Part shown: in pieces, positions 50,153 to 59,047 of the stretch
Layout: each line of letters opens with the position of its first letter
Position numbering within the stretch: the stretch's first letter is position 1
Assembly: GCA_022402535.1 (NCBI GenBank)
Contig: JAKRSD010000012.1
Span: 147,733-211,732 of the forward strand
Origin: Flavobacteriales bacterium
GTDB lineage: Bacteria > Bacteroidota > Bacteroidia > CAIKAF01
Reading direction: 5' to 3'
Length of the DNA: 64,000 nucleotides
The notes under the pieces: generated by a model
What the model saw: the letters and a program-made list of their open reading frames with translations, nothing else
The model's database searches: none
What the model was told of the DNA's origin: nothing
Position numbers and translations under genes: made by a program

Positions 50153-51054
50153 TGTTTAAAGTAGCTTTTTCCAAAAAATATTGTCATCCGCTGGCACCCG
50201 GGCATCGTTTTCCCATGGAAAAATATAACTGGGTGCCGGAACAGTTGGTTTACGAAGGAACCCTCAAAGAATCTGACTTTTTTGAACCATCCCCTTCCGA
50301 CCATGAAACCCTCTTAAGCACCCACACTGCTGAGTGGTTACAAAAACTGGCAGATGGTACACTCAATGCCAAAGAAATCCGCAAAATCGGCTTCCCCTAT
50401 TCTCCCGAGCTCGTTGAAAGAGAACGTATTATTATGCAAGGCACGGTGGATGCTGCATTTAATGCATTGGAACACGGATGCGGAGCAAATATTGCCGGAG
50501 GTACCCACCATGCCTATGCCGATTCCGGTGAAGGGTTTTGCCTGTTGAATGATATGGCCATTGCAGCGAATATGCTTTTACAGCATAAAAAAACTAAGAA
50601 AATATTGATTGTAGACCTTGATGTACACCAGGGCAACGGCACGTCAAAAATTTTTGAAAACAATCCATCCGTGTTTACATTCAGCATGCATGGTAAAAAC
50701 AATTACCCCCTACACAAGGAAATATCAGATTTGGATGTAGAACTCGACGATGGTACCGATGATAAAACCTATCTTGATTTGCTCGAGCGCCATCTCAAAA
50801 TCACGTTAGATTCTTTTCAGCCCGATTTTATTTTTTATCTGTGTGGTGTAGATGTGCTGCAATCAGACAAACTGGGACGGTTAGGTCTTAGTATTGAAGG
50901 TTGCCGACAAAGAGACAATATTGTGATTGAAGAAGCCTACAAATCCCAAACCCCCATTACCATTGCTTTGGGCGGTGGCTATTCTGAAGACCTCTCAGTT
51001 ATATGCGAAGCACATGCCAACACTTTCAGAATGTTGAGCCACTATTATTATTGA
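50152..51054 (+). CDS. histone deacetylase-family protein
   Basis: A 300-residue arginase/deacetylase-fold protein of the bacterial histone-deacetylase family (acetoin utilisation or acetylpolyamine hydrolase type). Zinc and catalytic motifs are present: GGTHHAYADSGEGFCLLND at about residues 122-140 (HH pair), LIVDLDVHQGNGTSKIF near 160 (D, H ligands), FYLCGVDVL near 227 (D ligand) and LGGGYSEDL near 268. The start is GTG at 50152, overlapping the stop of the cyanophycinase-like gene (TAGTG). Substrate is likely a small acetylated amine or an acetyl-lysine protein; the context does not decide. Confidence 0.9.
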   Translation: MFKVAFSKKYCHPLAPGHRFPMEKYNWVPEQLVYEGTLKESDFFEPSPSDHETLLSTHTAEWLQKLADGTLNAKEIRKIGFPYSPELVERERIIMQGTVDAAFNALEHGCGANIAGGTHHAYADSGEGFCLLNDMAIAANMLLQHKKTKKILIVDLDVHQGNGTSKIFENNPSVFTFSMHGKNNYPLHKEISDLDVELDDGTDDKTYLDLLERHLKITLDSFQPDFIFYLCGVDVLQSDKLGRLGLSIEGCRQRDNIVIEEAYKSQTPITIALGGGYSEDLSVICEAHANTFRMLSHYYY

Positions 51055-51137
51055 TCTTATACCGAAATAGAAAAATAATATACATCCTTATCTTTCATTT
51101 TTTCTTACTTTGTAACCGATATTCAAATACTATTACC

Positions 51138-52208
51138 ATGAACAAAGTATTATACCCCGCAGCATTATCAGCGCTTTTATTTATCACATCCTGTGGTTCT
51201 TCATTAACGCCCGAACAGGAGCTGGAACTACGTGAGCATAAACGCTATGATGTTATTTTGGCCGAAAAATCAAAAAATGTATTCAGCTCAATCAGTGGCT
51301 CTGCTTCCAATCCGGAAAATGAAATCACACCCGAAAAATCAAAGTTGGGCTATTACCTGTATCATGATAACCGGTTATCTAAAAATGCAACCCAAAGTTG
51401 CAATACATGCCACAACCTCGAAACCTTCGGGGTTGACAGACAACCCACATCTGCCGGAGATTTAGGCGGTTTCGGCGATAGAAACTCTCCCACCGTGCTG
51501 AATGCCGCATTACATACCGTTCAGTTTTGGGATGGAAGAGCCGCCGATGTGGAACAACAGGCCGGAATGCCGATTCTGAATCCGGTGGAAATGAATATTC
51601 CCAACGAAGCTTTTTTAATTACCCGCCTAAAAGGTATTCCTTTATATCAGGATCTTTTCAGTCGTGCCTTTCCAAAAGAAACCGATCCCATTACCTACAA
51701 AAATCTGCGCTTAGCCATTGCGGCTTTTGAACGCACATTGATTACCCCATCCCGTTTTGATAAATACCTGAAAGGGGATTCCATGGCGTTGAGCCTGCAG
51801 GAGAAAAAAGGAATGCTCACATTCATTGAAGTAGGCTGCGCATCATGCCATTATGGTCCATTATTAGGAGGAAATTCCATTCAAAAGTTTGGCGTATTCC
51901 ACGATTTCACTCCTTTAACCGGTTCTTCCAAAGTGGATTATGGCGTATTTGCGAACTCTAAAAATGAAGCCGATAAATTCATGTTTAAGGTACCTTCATT
52001 AAGAAACATTTCGGAAACCTATCCCTATTTTCATGATGGCAGTGTAAAAGCACTGGACCAGGCAGTACGCATTATGGGCAAAACCCAGTTAGACTATGAA
52101 TTGAGCGATAACGAAGTGGAAAAAATCGTAGCCTTTTTAGGTGCATTAACCGGTGAATTGGCAGACCCTTCAGTGGCTAAAGCGCCCAAAGAATTAACCT
52201 CTTTGTAA
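51138..52208 (+). CDS. di-haem cytochrome c peroxidase, lipoprotein
   Basis: A 356-residue member of the bacterial di-haem cytochrome c peroxidase/MauG family, which reduces hydrogen peroxide in the periplasm with electrons from cytochromes. The two haem-binding motifs are CNTCH at residues 88-92 and CASCH near 235. A lipobox (ITSC, cysteine near 19) makes it a lipoprotein. Around the first haem the family pattern DRQPTSAGDLGGFGDRNSPTVLNAA and FWDGRAADVEQQA is intact, and the C-terminal KVPSLRNISETYPYFHDGSV is present. The frame opens far upstream to 51003, but the lipobox fixes ATG 51138. O-methyltransferase follows immediately. Confidence 0.93.
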   Translation: MNKVLYPAALSALLFITSCGSSLTPEQELELREHKRYDVILAEKSKNVFSSISGSASNPENEITPEKSKLGYYLYHDNRLSKNATQSCNTCHNLETFGVDRQPTSAGDLGGFGDRNSPTVLNAALHTVQFWDGRAADVEQQAGMPILNPVEMNIPNEAFLITRLKGIPLYQDLFSRAFPKETDPITYKNLRLAIAAFERTLITPSRFDKYLKGDSMALSLQEKKGMLTFIEVGCASCHYGPLLGGNSIQKFGVFHDFTPLTGSSKVDYGVFANSKNEADKFMFKVPSLRNISETYPYFHDGSVKALDQAVRIMGKTQLDYELSDNEVEKIVAFLGALTGELADPSVAKAPKELTSL

Positions 52209-52209
52209 C

Positions 52210-52851
52210 ATGGATTTTCTACCGCATAACATTTCTGAATACAGTGAAATGTACACTTCGGGTGAGTCGCCCCTGTTGCATGAACTGAACAGACAGACAC
52301 ACATCCGGACCACCCGCCCCCGTATGCTGAGCGGACACATGCAAGGGCGTTTTCTGGCCATGCTTTCGCATTGGATTAAACCTCAAAACATCTTGGAAAT
52401 TGGCACTTTCACAGGATATTCTGCTCTTTGTTTGGCAGAAGGACTGATTGAAAACGGCACTCTGATTACCATAGACAATAACCCGGAAACCAATGCCATG
52501 GCCAGGCAGTATTTTGAAAAATCGGCATACCATTCTAAAATTCAACTGCTCGAAGGAAATGCACTGGAAATCATACCGACTCTGAACCGGGAATTTGATA
52601 TTGTTTTCATAGATGCCGATAAAGAGAATTATGAAAAATACTACGATCTGGTTATTCCAATTTTAAAAACCGGGGGTACATTACTTGCCGATAATGTGCT
52701 TTGGAGTGGAAAAGTAGTGGAACCCGTGAAAGAAAATGATAAAGAAACTATCGCTTTAAAAAGGTTCAATGAGATGGTGAACCGCGATTCGCGGGTTGAA
52801 AATATTTTACTTCCTTTGCGAGACGGGCTGATGATTGCCCGCAAAGTTTAA
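52210..52851 (+). CDS. O-methyltransferase, SAM-dependent (COMT-like)
   Basis: A 213-residue methyltransferase of the catechol-O-methyltransferase-like class. The SAM-binding motif I is ILEIGTFTGYSALCLAEGL at about residues 61-79, ITIDNNPETNAMARQYFEKS follows near 86, and IVFIDADKENYEKYY near 132 carries the metal-binding aspartate; GGTLLADNVLWSGKV near 155 completes the family pattern. Substrate not known. It starts 1 nt after the peroxidase gene and ends 14 nt before the response-regulator gene, so transcription may continue. Confidence 0.9.
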   Translation: MDFLPHNISEYSEMYTSGESPLLHELNRQTHIRTTRPRMLSGHMQGRFLAMLSHWIKPQNILEIGTFTGYSALCLAEGLIENGTLITIDNNPETNAMARQYFEKSAYHSKIQLLEGNALEIIPTLNREFDIVFIDADKENYEKYYDLVIPILKTGGTLLADNVLWSGKVVEPVKENDKETIALKRFNEMVNRDSRVENILLPLRDGLMIARKV

Positions 52852-52865
52852 TATTTCCACTGGCT

Positions 52866-54041
52866 ATGAGCAAAATATTGGTCATCGATGATGAAAGAAG
52901 TATCCGCAGTACCCTGAAGGATATTCTGGAATACGAAAAATATGAAGTTACCGAAGCCGAAGACGGCCAAAAGGGTCTGGAATTGGCTCAAAACAATGTC
53001 TATGATGTTATTTTCTGTGACATAAAAATGCCCAAAATGGATGGCATTGAAGTGTTGGAAAAAATCATGGAAAAAAATGATGAAGTGCCCGTGGTTATGA
53101 TTTCGGGGCATGGAAATATTGAAACCGCCGTGGAATGCATCAAAAAAGGGGCATTCGATTATATTTCAAAACCCATTGATTTAAACCGTCTTCTGATAAC
53201 CGTTCGCAATGCTTTGGACAAAAAGACGCTCGTAAAAGAAACCAAACAGCTTCGCAAAAAAGTGTCTAAAAGCAAATCGGGCGACATTATCGGAAACAGT
53301 GAAGCAATTCTGAAAATCAAGGAATTGATTGAAAAAGTGGCGCCCACCGATGCCCGAATATTAATCACGGGCGAAAACGGAACCGGAAAAGAACTGGTGG
53401 CCCGCAGAATTCATGAACTGAGCAAACGTGCGGAACAGCCTTTGGTAGAAGTGAACTGCGCAGCCATTCCTTCAGAATTGATTGAAAGTGAACTTTTCGG
53501 ACACGAAAAAGGATCTTTTACCAGCGCCGTTAAACAACGCAAAGGAAAATTTGAACAGGCCGACGGAGGAACTCTCTTTTTGGATGAAATCGGTGACATG
53601 AGTCTTGCGGCGCAAGCCAAAGTGCTGAGGGCATTACAAGAAAATAAAGTAAGCCGTGTTGGCGGTGACGGAGATATTAAAGTAGATGTACGCATTCTGG
53701 CGGCAACCAATAAAGACCTTAGGGCTGAAATTGAAAAAGGAAATTTCAGAGAAGACCTTTATCATCGTCTCAATGTGATTCCCATTCATGTTCCTTCATT
53801 GAATGAACGGAGAGACGATATTGCCATTTTAGCCGAACACTTTCTGGGTATCGTGCTCGAAGAACAGGGTATGCCCCAAAAGTCGTTTGACAAAGAGGCA
53901 CTCAACGAATTAAAAAAGCTAGACTGGTCAGGAAATATCAGGGAACTCAGAAATGTGATTGAAAGATTGGTTATTCTAAGCGATGCAAAGATTACCAAAG
54001 ACGATGTGATCGCATTCGCAAAACCGAATAAAAGCGAATAG
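52866..54041 (+). CDS. NtrC-like response regulator without DNA-binding domain
   Basis: A 391-residue protein with a receiver domain (residues 1-120, phospho-acceptor in VIFCDIKMPKMDG, lysine in YISKPID) and a sigma-54-type AAA+ domain (Walker A GENGTGKE near 168, Walker B GGTLFLDEIGDM near 237, R-finger region REDLYHRLNVIPI near 295). The loop that contacts sigma-54, GAFTGA in true activators, reads GSFTSA near 216-221. After the AAA+ domain only about 25 residues follow and there is no Fis-type helix-turn-helix. It may act through protein contacts or DNA binding by a partner. No histidine kinase is adjacent. Confidence 0.88.
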   Translation: MSKILVIDDERSIRSTLKDILEYEKYEVTEAEDGQKGLELAQNNVYDVIFCDIKMPKMDGIEVLEKIMEKNDEVPVVMISGHGNIETAVECIKKGAFDYISKPIDLNRLLITVRNALDKKTLVKETKQLRKKVSKSKSGDIIGNSEAILKIKELIEKVAPTDARILITGENGTGKELVARRIHELSKRAEQPLVEVNCAAIPSELIESELFGHEKGSFTSAVKQRKGKFEQADGGTLFLDEIGDMSLAAQAKVLRALQENKVSRVGGDGDIKVDVRILAATNKDLRAEIEKGNFREDLYHRLNVIPIHVPSLNERRDDIAILAEHFLGIVLEEQGMPQKSFDKEALNELKKLDWSGNIRELRNVIERLVILSDAKITKDDVIAFAKPNKSE

Positions 54042-54044
54042 TTT

Positions 54045-54548
54045 TTAAACTATTCCTTTCATTTTTACCAAAAGGTAAACCAGTTTTTTAAGCTCTTCTT
54101 CTTGAAGACGCTCCTCTATCAATGACCACAGATTTTTGTGCAGTCCTTCGCGGATATCCTCAAACAGTTTTTGACCTTTCGGAGTCACGATCAACTCGTG
54201 TATTCTTCGGTTTTGTTCGTTTTGCTCGCGAATTACCAGTCCCCGTTCAATAAGACGGTCTGCCAAACGGGTTACATTGCTGTTTTTATCTACCATACGT
54301 GCCGTAATGGTCCCCATGGGTAATTTGGCAGGATAATTATTACAGAGAATATTTAATAAATTATACTGGGGACGGGTGATATCATAAGGCTTAGTAACAT
54401 CCAAAATGATAGAATCTACCCAAGAGGATACATAAATAAGCACACCCACAAGCCGTTCACTTTCATATTCAAACCTATTGGTTAGAATGAGTTTGTCTAA
54501 TGGAAGATTTTCCAATAATGGACCGACTTCTTTATTTATTTTTCCCAT
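54045..54548 (-). CDS. MarR-family transcriptional regulator
   Basis: A 167-residue MarR-type repressor with a winged helix at about residues 55-130 (TRPQYNLLNILCNNY, MGTITARMVDKNSNVTRLADRLIERGLV, and the wing NEQNRRIHELIVTPKG). It probably dimerises and responds to a small molecule or oxidant. The open frame begins at TTG 54575, but that codon lies in the box TATATTTG (54573-54580), so ATG 54548 is the better start. It converges with the NtrC-like gene and is divergent from the heptose kinase gene. Target unknown. Confidence 0.88.
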   Translation of the reverse strand: MGKINKEVGPLLENLPLDKLILTNRFEYESERLVGVLIYVSSWVDSIILDVTKPYDITRPQYNLLNILCNNYPAKLPMGTITARMVDKNSNVTRLADRLIERGLVIREQNEQNRRIHELIVTPKGQKLFEDIREGLHKNLWSLIEERLQEEELKKLVYLLVKMKGIV

Positions 54549-54572
54549 TTCTTTAGTTAGTAGTTGTTGGAA

Positions 54573-54580
54573 CAAATATA
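54573..54580 (-). promoter_or_regulatory. -7 box TATATTTG of the marR-like gene
   Basis: Minus-strand TATATTTG lies 24 nt before the ATG at 54548 and settles the start choice. The repeat TTAGTTAGTAGTT between box and start could be a binding site of the regulator. Confidence 0.45.
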
Positions 54581-54644
54581 ATATTCTTTACACTATTTTC
54601 AGCGAGTACCATGGTTATTTAGTAAACTTGCACTCTATTCTGAA

Positions 54645-55643
54645 ATGATAACAGAAAAATTCCTCACCGATCTTTTCAACCGCTTCAACGAACTTACGGT
54701 TACGGTAGCGGGTGATGTTATGGCAGACATTTATCTGGAGGGCAAAGTAAACAGAATTTCTCCTGAAGCTCCTGTTCCTGTTGTAGAATTAACGAAAAAA
54801 TATATGAGACCCGGCGGGGCGGGTAATGTGGCTGTAAACCTACAATCGCTGGGTTGTAAAGTACATTTATGTTCCGTTACGGGTGACGATGAAAATGGCC
54901 GAGCGCTTTCAAAGCAATTTACCGCATCAGGCATTGATGAACGTTTTTTGGTAAAGTCAAGTGAACGGATTACTACATCCAAATCAAGAGTTATCGGAAA
55001 TCAGATGCAAATGCTCCGTATTGATGAAGAAAATACACAGTATCTTTCAGAAAATGAATATCGGGCAGCTTTTGAAAAAATAACTGCATCGCTTCAGACA
55101 TCAGACGCCTTGTTATTTCAGGATTACGACAAAGGATATCTTTCTCCGTCATTGATAGAAAATGCCACCAATGCCGCATTACAGAAAAATATTCCGATTG
55201 CGGTAGACCCCAAAGTGCGCAGTTTTTATGCATATAAAAATTGTACACTCTTTAAACCAAACCTGAAAGAGATGAATACAGGACTCAATAAGTCATTGAA
55301 CAATCATGATTTATATGAGTTACAAAATGCCTGTACCCTATTACGCCAGAAACTCAACCATACCTATACCCTGCTCACTTTATCAGAAAAAGGAATTTAT
55401 GGCGAAAGCCAAAACGAAGCCTTTCAGATTCCTGCCCATGTTCGTAATATTGCCGACGTATCGGGTGCGGGTGACACGGTGATTGCCGTGGCTACCTTAT
55501 GTCTGGCTGCCGGAGCGGATTTCAAAACTACGGCAGCAATTGCCAATCTGGCCGGAGGATTAGTGTGTGAATGGCCCGGTGTGGTTCCCGTGAATAAGAC
55601 ATTATTGCTGAATGAAGCCATTAAAACGCTTGTCGCAAAATGA
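54645..55643 (+). CDS. PfkB-type sugar kinase, heptose-7-phosphate kinase (HldE N-domain-like)
   Basis: A 332-residue PfkB-family kinase closely resembling the kinase half of HldE/RfaE, which phosphorylates D-glycero-beta-D-manno-heptose 7-phosphate for lipopolysaccharide core. GDVMADIYLEGKVNRISPEAPVPVVE is at about residues 23-48, RPGGAGNVAVNLQSLG near 56, and the catalytic DVSGAGDTVIAVA near 269-281. The adenylyltransferase half is absent, so a separate enzyme must exist. It overlaps the trkH gene by 4 nt, though the two proteins have no obvious functional link. Confidence 0.88.
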   Translation: MITEKFLTDLFNRFNELTVTVAGDVMADIYLEGKVNRISPEAPVPVVELTKKYMRPGGAGNVAVNLQSLGCKVHLCSVTGDDENGRALSKQFTASGIDERFLVKSSERITTSKSRVIGNQMQMLRIDEENTQYLSENEYRAAFEKITASLQTSDALLFQDYDKGYLSPSLIENATNAALQKNIPIAVDPKVRSFYAYKNCTLFKPNLKEMNTGLNKSLNNHDLYELQNACTLLRQKLNHTYTLLTLSEKGIYGESQNEAFQIPAHVRNIADVSGAGDTVIAVATLCLAAGADFKTTAAIANLAGGLVCEWPGVVPVNKTLLLNEAIKTLVAK

Positions 55644-57484
55644 AAAAACAAGGATTCTTCGGTCATCTTCGCGAAAGCATAAACCTCTCCATTTACAACA
55701 GTAAACAGAGCGTATTACGGATACTTCGGATTCTTAGATTGATTATTTCAATGCTTACGCTCGGTTTTGCATTATATTATTTTGGCTTTGGTATTTCGGA
55801 ACAAGAAATTCCACTTTTCATCGGGGTGGTCAGAGGTACATTTATTTTTTTTATCATCAGCTTCATTATCAGGCTTTTCTTTGATTATGAGCCCTCCAAG
55901 TTTATTCGGCAAAACTGGTTTGAATTCCTCTTACTGGCTATCATTTTAGTTGACAGTTTGGGATTGTTCATCTTCGGAAAAACATTCCTCCGGCATTTTT
56001 TCTATCTGAATGATATTCCTGTTTTTTCTGAATTTTTCCTGCTGACAATATTGGGTTTTCTGTTATTGATTGTTTTTCTGGAACTCGGCAAAGTGGGGAA
56101 ATACCTGCATAAAATCGGCATCTCTCCGGCGGCCATGTTCGTATTTTCCTTCATACTCCTTATTCTGTTGGGTACGGGCTTGTTAATGCTGCCCGAAACC
56201 AATAATCAAAAGGAATTTATGCCATTCCTGGATGCATTATTCACCTCTACCAGCGCCTGTTGTGTAACGGGGCTTATCGTGGTGGATACCGCCACGTATT
56301 TTTCCATGAAAGGACAATTTATCCTCCTTATTCTTATGCAGTTAGGCGGACTGAACGTAATTACCTTTGCTTCCTTTTTCACGTTCTTCTCTCAAAAAGG
56401 CGTAGGGTTGAAACAACAGGCCATTGTCATGGATTTCATGAGTTTCGAAAGTCTTTTGTCCACCAAAAAAATGCTCAGAGATATTTTAATCATGAGCTTT
56501 GCGATAGAAATTATCGGATGCCTGATGCTCTTTTTTCTATGGAGCCCCCAATTAGCATTCAATGGCACCGGAGAACGGTTTTTCTATTCGTTGTTCCACG
56601 CTGTTTCTGCATTCAATAATGCAGGATTCTCCTTATTCTCCAACGGCTTATTTGAAGAATATGCAAGGGACAGCTACATGTTGCATGTGGTTATCGGCAT
56701 GATGATTATTATCGGTGGAGCCGGGTTCCCCGTGCTAAACGATTTATTTTCCATTAAAAACATGCGCGAAAGGCTTGAAAAACCTTGGAAAAGATACAAA
56801 CCTTCCACGTTATTGGTTATTTATACCAGTGTATTTCTGATTCTTGCGGGCACTGTCGTTTTTTATGTATTTGAATCCGCCAATCCGCTGCAACTGGCTA
56901 AAGGAGGCATGGCCGAAAAAAATGAATTTGAAAAAATAATCACTTCCGTATTTCAATCGGTTACCACCAGAACCGCAGGATTCAATACGGTAGATTTCAG
57001 TATACTTTCGGCACCTGTTCTTATTTTCTTTATTTTTTTAATGCTCGTCGGAGCCTCTCCCGCTTCCACGGGCGGCGGCGTTAAAACCACCACCTTTGCC
57101 ACCATATTTCTGTCAGCCTGGGCAACCATCCGAGGCAAAAAAGATGTTCAGGTATTTAAGCATACCATTCCCGAAGAAACGATCAAAAAAGCGGCTACAA
57201 TTCTCATATTCTCATTCACCATCATCTTTATCGGCGGATTCTGCCTAACTTTTACGGAACCCGATATCGATCCGCTGCAATTATTCTTCGAAGAAATCTC
57301 CGCTTTTTGTACCGTGGGATTATCCACAGGCATCACGGCCGATTTATCCTCAGCAGGAAAAGTAATTCTAATCATCAGCATGTTTATCGGCAGAGTGGGC
57401 ACACTTACGCTGGCCGTTTCACTCAGCCGCAAATCCATTTCCAATAACTATAAATATCCCAATGCCTTTATTATGGTGGGATAA
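55640..57484 (+). CDS. TrkH/KtrB-type potassium uptake protein
   Basis: A 614-residue potassium channel subunit with many membrane segments. Family filters are visible: STSACCVTGLIVVDTATYFS near residue 205 (first loop, TGL), SAFNNAGFSLFSNG near 320 (NAGF), SVTTRTAGFNTVDFS near 440 and FCTVGLSTGIT near 555. About 140 N-terminal residues with extra membrane segments precede the conserved core, longer than E. coli TrkH. It would need a TrkA/KtrA-type NAD-binding partner, which is not encoded in this window. It overlaps the heptose kinase gene by 4 nt. Confidence 0.92.
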   Translation: MKKQGFFGHLRESINLSIYNSKQSVLRILRILRLIISMLTLGFALYYFGFGISEQEIPLFIGVVRGTFIFFIISFIIRLFFDYEPSKFIRQNWFEFLLLAIILVDSLGLFIFGKTFLRHFFYLNDIPVFSEFFLLTILGFLLLIVFLELGKVGKYLHKIGISPAAMFVFSFILLILLGTGLLMLPETNNQKEFMPFLDALFTSTSACCVTGLIVVDTATYFSMKGQFILLILMQLGGLNVITFASFFTFFSQKGVGLKQQAIVMDFMSFESLLSTKKMLRDILIMSFAIEIIGCLMLFFLWSPQLAFNGTGERFFYSLFHAVSAFNNAGFSLFSNGLFEEYARDSYMLHVVIGMMIIIGGAGFPVLNDLFSIKNMRERLEKPWKRYKPSTLLVIYTSVFLILAGTVVFYVFESANPLQLAKGGMAEKNEFEKIITSVFQSVTTRTAGFNTVDFSILSAPVLIFFIFLMLVGASPASTGGGVKTTTFATIFLSAWATIRGKKDVQVFKHTIPEETIKKAATILIFSFTIIFIGGFCLTFTEPDIDPLQLFFEEISAFCTVGLSTGITADLSSAGKVILIISMFIGRVGTLTLAVSLSRKSISNNYKYPNAFIMVG

Positions 57485-57518
57485 AAACCGAATCAAACTA
57501 TAATTGTTAGTAACACCG

Positions 57519-58244
57519 ATGAGTTCAGTAAAACCATATAACAGCCAAGACAAAAGCAAAAAACAAGAAGTAGCCGAAATGTTCGATAACATATCTTCGC
57601 GCTATGATTTTTTGAACCGTTTTCTATCCCTGGGAATTGATGTTTCGTGGAGAAAAAAAACAGTTAAAGCTGTGCTGAAAACACAGGCTGAATATGTGCT
57701 CGATGTTGCTACCGGAACGGCCGACCTCGCCATTATGATGGCGGTTTCGGGTGTGCCCAAAGTTACCGGAGCCGATTTATCGGCGGGTATGCTGCGTGTA
57801 GGCGAACAAAAAGTGCAAAGCCGCAATCTGTCAGCCAAAATCAATCTGATTCAGGCCGACAGTGAAAAATTACCGTTTGAAGACAATCGTTTTGATGCCG
57901 CCACCGTAGCCTTTGGCGTTCGTAATTTCGAGCATCCCGTTCAGGGACTTTCCGAAATATTCAGGGTGCTGAAACCCGGCTCTACCTTATTTGTACTTGA
58001 ATTTTCAAAACCCGAACATTTCCCTTTCAAACAGATTTATAATTTCTATTTCCGGTTTATTCTTCCGGTATGGGGTAAGTTTATTTCGGGCGATAACGCC
58101 GCCTACACCTACTTACCCGAAAGTGTTAATGCATTTCCGCATGGCGAGGAATTTATAAAGCTCATGCACGAGGCCGGATTCAAAAACGGATCTCAGCGTA
58201 AGCTCACCTTCGGTATCGCCAGTCTTTACAGCGCGTCAAAATAA
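57519..58244 (+). CDS. ubiE: demethylmenaquinone methyltransferase
   Basis: A 241-residue UbiE/MenG that methylates demethylmenaquinone with SAM, the last step to menaquinone, the main quinone of Bacteroidota. The family motif YDFLNRFLSLGIDVSWRKKTV is at about residues 29-49, SAM motif VLDVATGTADLAI near 62 and FGVRNFEHPVQGLSEIFRVLKPG near 134. ATG 57519 gives the common short N-terminus; an in-frame TTG at 57504 is less likely. It precedes porT, a conserved neighbour pair in T9SS-containing Bacteroidota. Confidence 0.94.
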   Translation: MSSVKPYNSQDKSKKQEVAEMFDNISSRYDFLNRFLSLGIDVSWRKKTVKAVLKTQAEYVLDVATGTADLAIMMAVSGVPKVTGADLSAGMLRVGEQKVQSRNLSAKINLIQADSEKLPFEDNRFDAATVAFGVRNFEHPVQGLSEIFRVLKPGSTLFVLEFSKPEHFPFKQIYNFYFRFILPVWGKFISGDNAAYTYLPESVNAFPHGEEFIKLMHEAGFKNGSQRKLTFGIASLYSASK

Positions 58245-58273
58245 TTTTTGCACCTTTGCGTTAGTAATCGGCT

Positions 58274-59002
58274 TTGACAAGAACAGTTAAAAATACACTC
58301 CTCTTTATGTTGGTTTTGGGCATTATGACTCCGGTATTGGGTCAGATTGCCACGAAACCGCTTGCGCTTCCGCATTTAGACAGAAAGCTGCTCTACTTTG
58401 GTTTTCACATCGGAGTCAATACCATGAATTTTGCCGTGCGCCCCATGGATAATCCCGGTGTGGTGGACAGTGTGTACGCCATTGAATCGTCTCCCCAAAG
58501 CGGTTTTTCACTGGGTCTGATGACCAACCTCCGCCTAACCGATGTACTCTGTGTACGGTTTACGCCCGGTTTGTCTTTTGGGCAGCGAACGCTGAACTAC
58601 ACCATGCGCGGAGTAAACGATACTGAGTTTTACAATGTGGCCAAACCCGTAGAAAGTACCCATCTCGATTTCCCGATAGCGCTCAGGCTCAAATCGGCCC
58701 GGTTGAACGATTTCAGGGTGTATGTGGATGCCGGTATGAAATACACGTATGACCTGGCTTCCAAACAAAACATTGATGATAAAGGTGCCTCTTTTGTCAA
58801 AATCAAAAAAAACGATATTTCGTTTGAAATGGGCACCGGGTTAGACATTTATCTCCGATATTTCAAATTCTCCCCTGCCGTAAAAGTAAGTTGGGGCATT
58901 CCCAATATGCTTGTTCGCGAAGACCATACTTTTTCCAACTCATTAAACAGACTGCACACACGTGCCGTCATGTTCACCTTCTTTTTCGAAGGGTCATTAT
59001 AA
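58274..59002 (+). CDS. porT: type IX secretion / gliding protein PorT
   Basis: A 242-residue outer-membrane beta-barrel protein of the PorT family, needed for type IX secretion of surface proteins. Recognised from a signal peptide (to about LGQ, residue 24), YFGFHIGVNTMNFAVRP near 42, GFSLGLMTNLRLTDVLCVRFTPGLSFGQRTLNY near 78, and the last strand with SLNRLHTRAVMFTFFFE. The start appears to be TTG at 58274, since the first ATG (58307) would shorten the signal peptide; CACCTTTG at 58251-58258 is a likely promoter box. Cargo candidates with type IX sorting domains are encoded at 12071 and 48830. Confidence 0.88.
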   Translation: MTRTVKNTLLFMLVLGIMTPVLGQIATKPLALPHLDRKLLYFGFHIGVNTMNFAVRPMDNPGVVDSVYAIESSPQSGFSLGLMTNLRLTDVLCVRFTPGLSFGQRTLNYTMRGVNDTEFYNVAKPVESTHLDFPIALRLKSARLNDFRVYVDAGMKYTYDLASKQNIDDKGASFVKIKKNDISFEMGTGLDIYLRYFKFSPAVKVSWGIPNMLVREDHTFSNSLNRLHTRAVMFTFFFEGSL

Positions 59003-59034
59003 CCACTCACCCGCTTCGGCAAGCGGCATTTGAT

Positions 59035-59042
59035 TACCTTTG
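59035..59042 (+). promoter_or_regulatory. -7 box TACCTTTG, 5 nt before the start codon
   Basis: TACCTTTG is followed by ATTCC and then ATG 59048. The predicted transcription start coincides with the start codon, as at tsaE and higB. Confidence 0.6.
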
Positions 59043-59047
59043 ATTCC

